64,000 bases of DNA. Origin: Streptomyces lavendulae subsp. lavendulae. Lineage in GTDB: Bacteria; Actinomycetota; Actinomycetes; Streptomycetales; Streptomycetaceae. The stretch covers positions 8,257,501 through 8,321,500 of the forward strand of contig NZ_CP024985.1 in the NCBI RefSeq assembly GCF_002803845.1, given 5' to 3'. The notes under the pieces were generated by a model. It was given only the letters and a program-made list of their open reading frames with translations. It did no database searches and was not told where the DNA came from. Within the stretch, counting starts at the first letter, position 1. The number at the start of each line of letters is the position of its first letter. Position numbers and translations under genes: made by a program. This document shows, in pieces, positions 60,867 through 64,000 of this stretch.

Positions 60867-61367
60867 GAGAATCGACGCTGGCGTCGTGCGGTCCGCAGGA
60901 ACAGACACAGCAGAAATCGGCTCACTGATGAGGCTGGTGTGGGGCTGCTCGTCGCGGTTCTTGGCCGCTACTGCTTCCTTTGTGAAGCTGCCGACGTCGA
61001 CCCCGGTGAGGATGTCGAGCTTGACCAGGCGTTTGAGCTTGGCGCGGGTGCCTTCGATGTTCTTCGACAGCAGTTCGTGGTTGAGGGCTTCGCACATGTC
61101 CCGGGCCCGAAGTGGTCCGGTCGCGTCGTTGAAGACACCGAGGATGCGGGGGTAGTCCGGGTGCTCGGGCAGGTCCGGTGGGACGGCCGGGAACCGGTCG
61201 GCGAGGGCGGTGACGGTCTTCCGCGTGATCGCGAGGTGTTCGAGGTGGGTCTCTGCCTCCTGTAGCCGGCAGTGCAGTCGTTCGATCTGGGTGCGCAGGT
61301 CGTCGGCCGGCGCCCGAACGGCGTCCTCCTGGACGCCGAGCGCGTCGAGGAGGGGCTGGATCTTCAC
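60855..61367 (-). CDS. IS-associated conserved protein of unknown function
   Basis: A 170-residue mostly helical protein starting at GTG 61367, overlapping the transposase fragment stop. It begins MKIQPLLDALGVQEDAVRAP, has a coiled coil (LRTQIERLHCRLQEAETHLE) and a winged-helix-like region (GPLRARDMCEALNHELLSKN, ARLKRL-type AKLKRLVKLDIL). I recognise it as a type found beside transposases in streptomycetes. The last 20 residues (VPADRTTPASILVIL) run into the start of the kinase pseudogene in the same frame, so the natural C-terminus may have been altered. Confidence 0.6.
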   Translation of the reverse strand: MKIQPLLDALGVQEDAVRAPADDLRTQIERLHCRLQEAETHLEHLAITRKTVTALADRFPAVPPDLPEHPDYPRILGVFNDATGPLRARDMCEALNHELLSKNIEGTRAKLKRLVKLDILTGVDVGSFTKEAVAAKNRDEQPHTSLISEPISAVSVPADRTTPASILVIL

Positions 61368-61575
61368 GTGCTCACCGCCTGCGCATCGCGCCAGGTCGGG
61401 TTGTTCGCTCCGGTGAGGCGGCGGGCCATGACTTGGGTCATCGCCCAGTAGACGCGGGAGGCGGAGGAGGTCGGCCGGTGCTCGTAGTCGCGGACCAGAC
61501 GCCGGTGCAGTATCAGGATCCCGTAGGTCCGCTCGACCCTCCCCCGCTTCGACTGCGGAACGAACCAGGTCCGTG
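61364..61575 (-). mobile_element. IS5-type transposase C-terminal fragment
   Basis: The frame RVERTYGILILHRRLVRDYE, HRPTSSASRVYWAMTQVMAR and RLTGANNPTWRDAQ matches the C-terminal end of IS5-type transposases, including the last catalytic Glu in RVERTYG. The rest of the gene is absent. The stop overlaps the GTG of the following conserved protein. Confidence 0.75.
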
Positions 61576-61632
61576 AGCGGGTCCGGCGATTACACGTCGT
61601 TTCTTATGGCGTGATCATTCATTGAACCGTCC

Positions 61633-61760
61633 ATGACGGATCTGGTTGAGCGGCTGGCGCCGGACGAGTTGTGGGTGCTGTTCCGGCGGGTGCCGCCGAC
61701 GGAGGTCATACGTCCACAGGGTGGCGGCCGACCTCGAGCGGACTTGCAGCGCCCCAGCCC
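61633..61760 (+). mobile_element. IS5-type transposase N-terminal fragment
   Basis: ATG at 61633 opens MTDLVERLAPDELWVLFRRV followed by PPTEVIRPQGGGRPR, the N-terminal segment of IS5-type transposases. Homology ends after about 40 residues. It faces away from the C-terminal fragment at 61364, so these are pieces of two different copies or an inverted rearrangement. Confidence 0.7.
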
Positions 61761-61791
61761 ATCCACCACCCCACACACCAACAACCACCCC

Positions 61792-63918
61792 TCAGCGACG
61801 GCCAGGGCGTGCGGATACGGCCCTGGCGCACATGCCGAAAAACGGCCAAAGCGCCACCCATGCAATGTAAGTGAAGATCAGCAGGAGGCGCGGATCACGC
61901 CAGTCAGCGAACGAGACATGCATTCCTCTGCCCCAGTACACGGACGAAAAAATCAAGCCGGAGACGCAAAGCGCCACGAACAGATGTCCGCTGATGCCTA
62001 GACGCACGCTCCAGTCACTTGGTCGTTCAGTGCATGTCCGCAGACTCTCCCGACGATGCCATTCTTGCCAAGGGAACCTCAAGAGGCCAGAAAAGGCAGC
62101 GAATGTTGCGAGAGCTACTGCCACCAGCAAAACCAAAGAACTTAGCCCCCCACCTAGTCGATCCAAAATCCAAACCCCTGTGCCGTAGTCGGACATCACC
62201 CAGGAGCCGATACCGGACAACGAATGCTCGGGATTGCGTCTGAGGAGCCAGTCGACGACCGCTGCGGCGCACACCGCTGCGATCACGCGGGACATGGCCA
62301 ACGCCTGGACGCGCTGCACGTGCGTTGCCTCCATCTGCCAGTCCCGTGAGGGCAGGAATGGAGTGGACGGACCGCCGGGCTTTCCGTCGTTTTCCCCTGC
62401 GGCTTCAGACAAGGACAGTAGTAGATGCGCCAGCGGGTACTGGACCTGTGTCAGATTGGTTGAATAGGTTGTGTGGTCCGAGACGATGGACCAGCGGTTG
62501 CTGACGGGCCACTCCTCCGGTCCGGGCTCGTTGAAGACACGGGGAATAGGAGTGTCCTCCGGCTCCACACGGTCGCTGCCAGCCTGTCGGAACACGGCTT
62601 CCGCGATGTTTTCGGCCTCCGCCCGATTAAGCCACTCGGTGACCGGCTCCGACGTTCCGACGGCTTCCGTGGTGGGGGTGCCCCACCACGGTTGTGTGCG
62701 CCGCCCTCGGGAGTTGCGTGCCTGCCTCACGAGGTCCTCGCTGCCCGACCAGCAGTCCGGGCCTTCGCCCTCTCTCCAGGCCAGTTCAAGCTGCCCGTCT
62801 GGCGAACGCATGACGAAACCACCGACGGTGTAATGCCAAAGCGTCTCCAGCCAGCGGCTGCGTACAGCCTTCGGGCTGTCACCCATCGGGCCAGCCGGGA
62901 CAAGGTCGCGCGCCGACCAGATGTTGATCCACGGAGGGCAGCCCAATGACTGCCACCGGCCTACGGAATTCTCCTCATTGAGCAGACTGGTAGCTGCGCC
63001 AACTGTCACCAAATACGTCGGCCATGGGGCGTCCCTCGCCAGGAACGTACGGCAAGCGATCGCGGCACCTTGTGAATGAGCAACGACAACCACGCTCCTC
63101 GAACGCCGGGACGCGTCGGCGACACGGTTGAGAAGGACCTGGCGCATTGCTGCTGCCTGAATCTCCCTGTCACGGTAGGCCTGGGCATCGCCCACAGACG
63201 TCACCAGGTCCGCGACCAACGGAGAGACTTTTTTACCGAGAACAGGAATCCGTTGCGCCACGATAAGCGCCAAGATTCCCACCACGGCAGCGCAAAGCAT
63301 CAGCGGCGCCAAGAGGAACAACACGCAGAAAAGCACCAGGTAAGGCACGATCATGACGAACAGGCAAACATACCCGTAGACCAGCAGCTGAATCCACGCT
63401 ACCAGGGCGACCACTGACCCGGCGCAACCAGCATCCCAGGCGGGGATCATCCCAAGAATCTGCGGCCACAAGCGTTTTGTGGCGGAGAACCAGAACTGAT
63501 GGACTAGCGCGGCCAGTCCCCGCCTAGCAGCACGCCAGGAGAACCGGACGGCCCAGAGCAGCACATCGGAGGCCCGCGACGGATGGAAGGCCTCAGCCCA
63601 TCGTGCCTCGGACAGCAGCCACGTGGTCGGCTGGCTTCCCGTCTGAGCGATCTCTAGAGTGATTTCTGGTGCGTCGCCGACAAGGTCATCTACGTTCCCC
63701 ACCCGCGTGCTGAAGCCATAGCGCGGCCCTACCTGAGAAAGCACCTCAAACAGCGGTTCCGCCCAACTCAGTAGAGTCGCTCCTCGGGCCTGCGAACCGA
63801 TGCCATGCACGAAGACAACGCCCACGTCGAAGGTGAAGGTGTCCACATCATCGTGGTGTTCGACCGCGCTACCGTTCCCAGCTTCCTGCCTCACAGGCCC
63901 CAACATGCCACGCAGCAT
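61792..63918 (-). CDS. Large membrane protein with alpha/beta-hydrolase (lipase-like) domain
   Basis: A 708-residue protein that is visibly less GC-rich than its neighbours. Residues about 30-60 (FDVGVVFVHGIGSQARGATL) and SRSVVVVAHSQGAAIACRTF (Ser nucleophile in HSQGA) form the core of a lipase/PGAP1-like hydrolase, interrupted by a two- to three-helix membrane segment (VVALVAWIQLLVYGYVCLFV and following). Three or four more hydrophobic segments occupy the last 170 residues. Two soluble loops are Trp/Glu-rich. Substrate unknown; membrane ester or amide hydrolysis is inferred. Flanked by IS remnants, so it may be acquired DNA. Confidence 0.65.
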   Translation of the reverse strand: MLRGMLGPVRQEAGNGSAVEHHDDVDTFTFDVGVVFVHGIGSQARGATLLSWAEPLFEVLSQVGPRYGFSTRVGNVDDLVGDAPEITLEIAQTGSQPTTWLLSEARWAEAFHPSRASDVLLWAVRFSWRAARRGLAALVHQFWFSATKRLWPQILGMIPAWDAGCAGSVVALVAWIQLLVYGYVCLFVMIVPYLVLFCVLFLLAPLMLCAAVVGILALIVAQRIPVLGKKVSPLVADLVTSVGDAQAYRDREIQAAAMRQVLLNRVADASRRSRSVVVVAHSQGAAIACRTFLARDAPWPTYLVTVGAATSLLNEENSVGRWQSLGCPPWINIWSARDLVPAGPMGDSPKAVRSRWLETLWHYTVGGFVMRSPDGQLELAWREGEGPDCWSGSEDLVRQARNSRGRRTQPWWGTPTTEAVGTSEPVTEWLNRAEAENIAEAVFRQAGSDRVEPEDTPIPRVFNEPGPEEWPVSNRWSIVSDHTTYSTNLTQVQYPLAHLLLSLSEAAGENDGKPGGPSTPFLPSRDWQMEATHVQRVQALAMSRVIAAVCAAAVVDWLLRRNPEHSLSGIGSWVMSDYGTGVWILDRLGGGLSSLVLLVAVALATFAAFSGLLRFPWQEWHRRESLRTCTERPSDWSVRLGISGHLFVALCVSGLIFSSVYWGRGMHVSFADWRDPRLLLIFTYIAWVALWPFFGMCARAVSARPGRR

Positions 63919-64000
63919 CAGGCTCAGTCTGGTGACGCCCCGGAGCTGGGCAAGAAGATGGGCAAATACCGATCAACTTGCCGTTTAGACGTCGCTTCAT

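Overview
The window is high-GC actinobacterial DNA, almost certainly Streptomyces. The signs are pervasive G/C third positions, GTG starts, ATGA/GTGA gene overlaps, rare TTA codons confined to regulatory or accessory genes, and a self-resistance gene of the nourseothricin acetyltransferase type. No tRNA, rRNA or CRISPR array was seen.

Left edge (1-5.7 kb): a partial M24 peptidase, a lipoprotein and a secreted repeat protein, then a run of decayed genes: an SDR, a beta-lactamase-fold hydrolase, a histidine kinase that has lost its phospho-acceptor His, and a frameshifted response regulator. They mark the edge of the first cluster.

5.7-32.2 kb: a streptothricin-type antibiotic cluster. Arginine is processed by a VioC/OrfP-like Fe(II)/2-oxoglutarate hydroxylase and a VioD/OrfR-like PLP enzyme (streptolidine or capreomycidine chemistry). 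Lysine 2,3-aminomutase makes beta-lysine, which free-standing NRPS pieces (A-PCP, A, and PCP with an epimerase/condensation-like domain) should activate and polymerise. A GT2 enzyme, a PIG-L deacetylase, a fused Gfo/Idh-SDR oxidoreductase, a carbamoyltransferase and a deoxyribosyltransferase-like protein fit a carbamoylated amino sugar. A heterodimeric ABC exporter and a NAT-type acetyltransferase give export and self-resistance. An ATP-grasp ligase, an S15 hydrolase, a phosphotransferase-like protein, an alpha/beta hydrolase and a GNAT have no obvious step and may define a variant product. A TTA-containing HTH regulator lies across an intergenic array of five GTAC-centred repeats.

32.5-42.5 kb: an FAD monooxygenase, a small secreted protein, a MoxR/VWA-metallopeptidase pair, and a TetR - APC permease - saccharopine-dehydrogenase-like regulon tied together by two copies of a 22-bp operator.

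42.5-48.7 kb: a compact RiPP operon on the minus strand. It holds an MFS exporter with TTA codons, an S9 peptidase (frameshifted here), a 39-residue precursor peptide not previously called out, a perfect 14-bp-stem hairpin, a B12-type radical SAM maturase with a CX7CX2C cluster motif, and a DUF5825-like partner. This is my best candidate for an undescribed system.

49-64 kb: housekeeping and accessory genes. These include a second-type NAD-dependent DNA ligase, a matrixin-like protease, an operon for an F5/8C-metallophosphatase with an MFS and a TolB-like protein behind a TAGGAAA-C-TTTCCTA dyad, a HIT variant, an AAA/kinase pseudogene with an amber codon, several IS5-type transposase remnants, and a large membrane alpha/beta-hydrolase-like protein.
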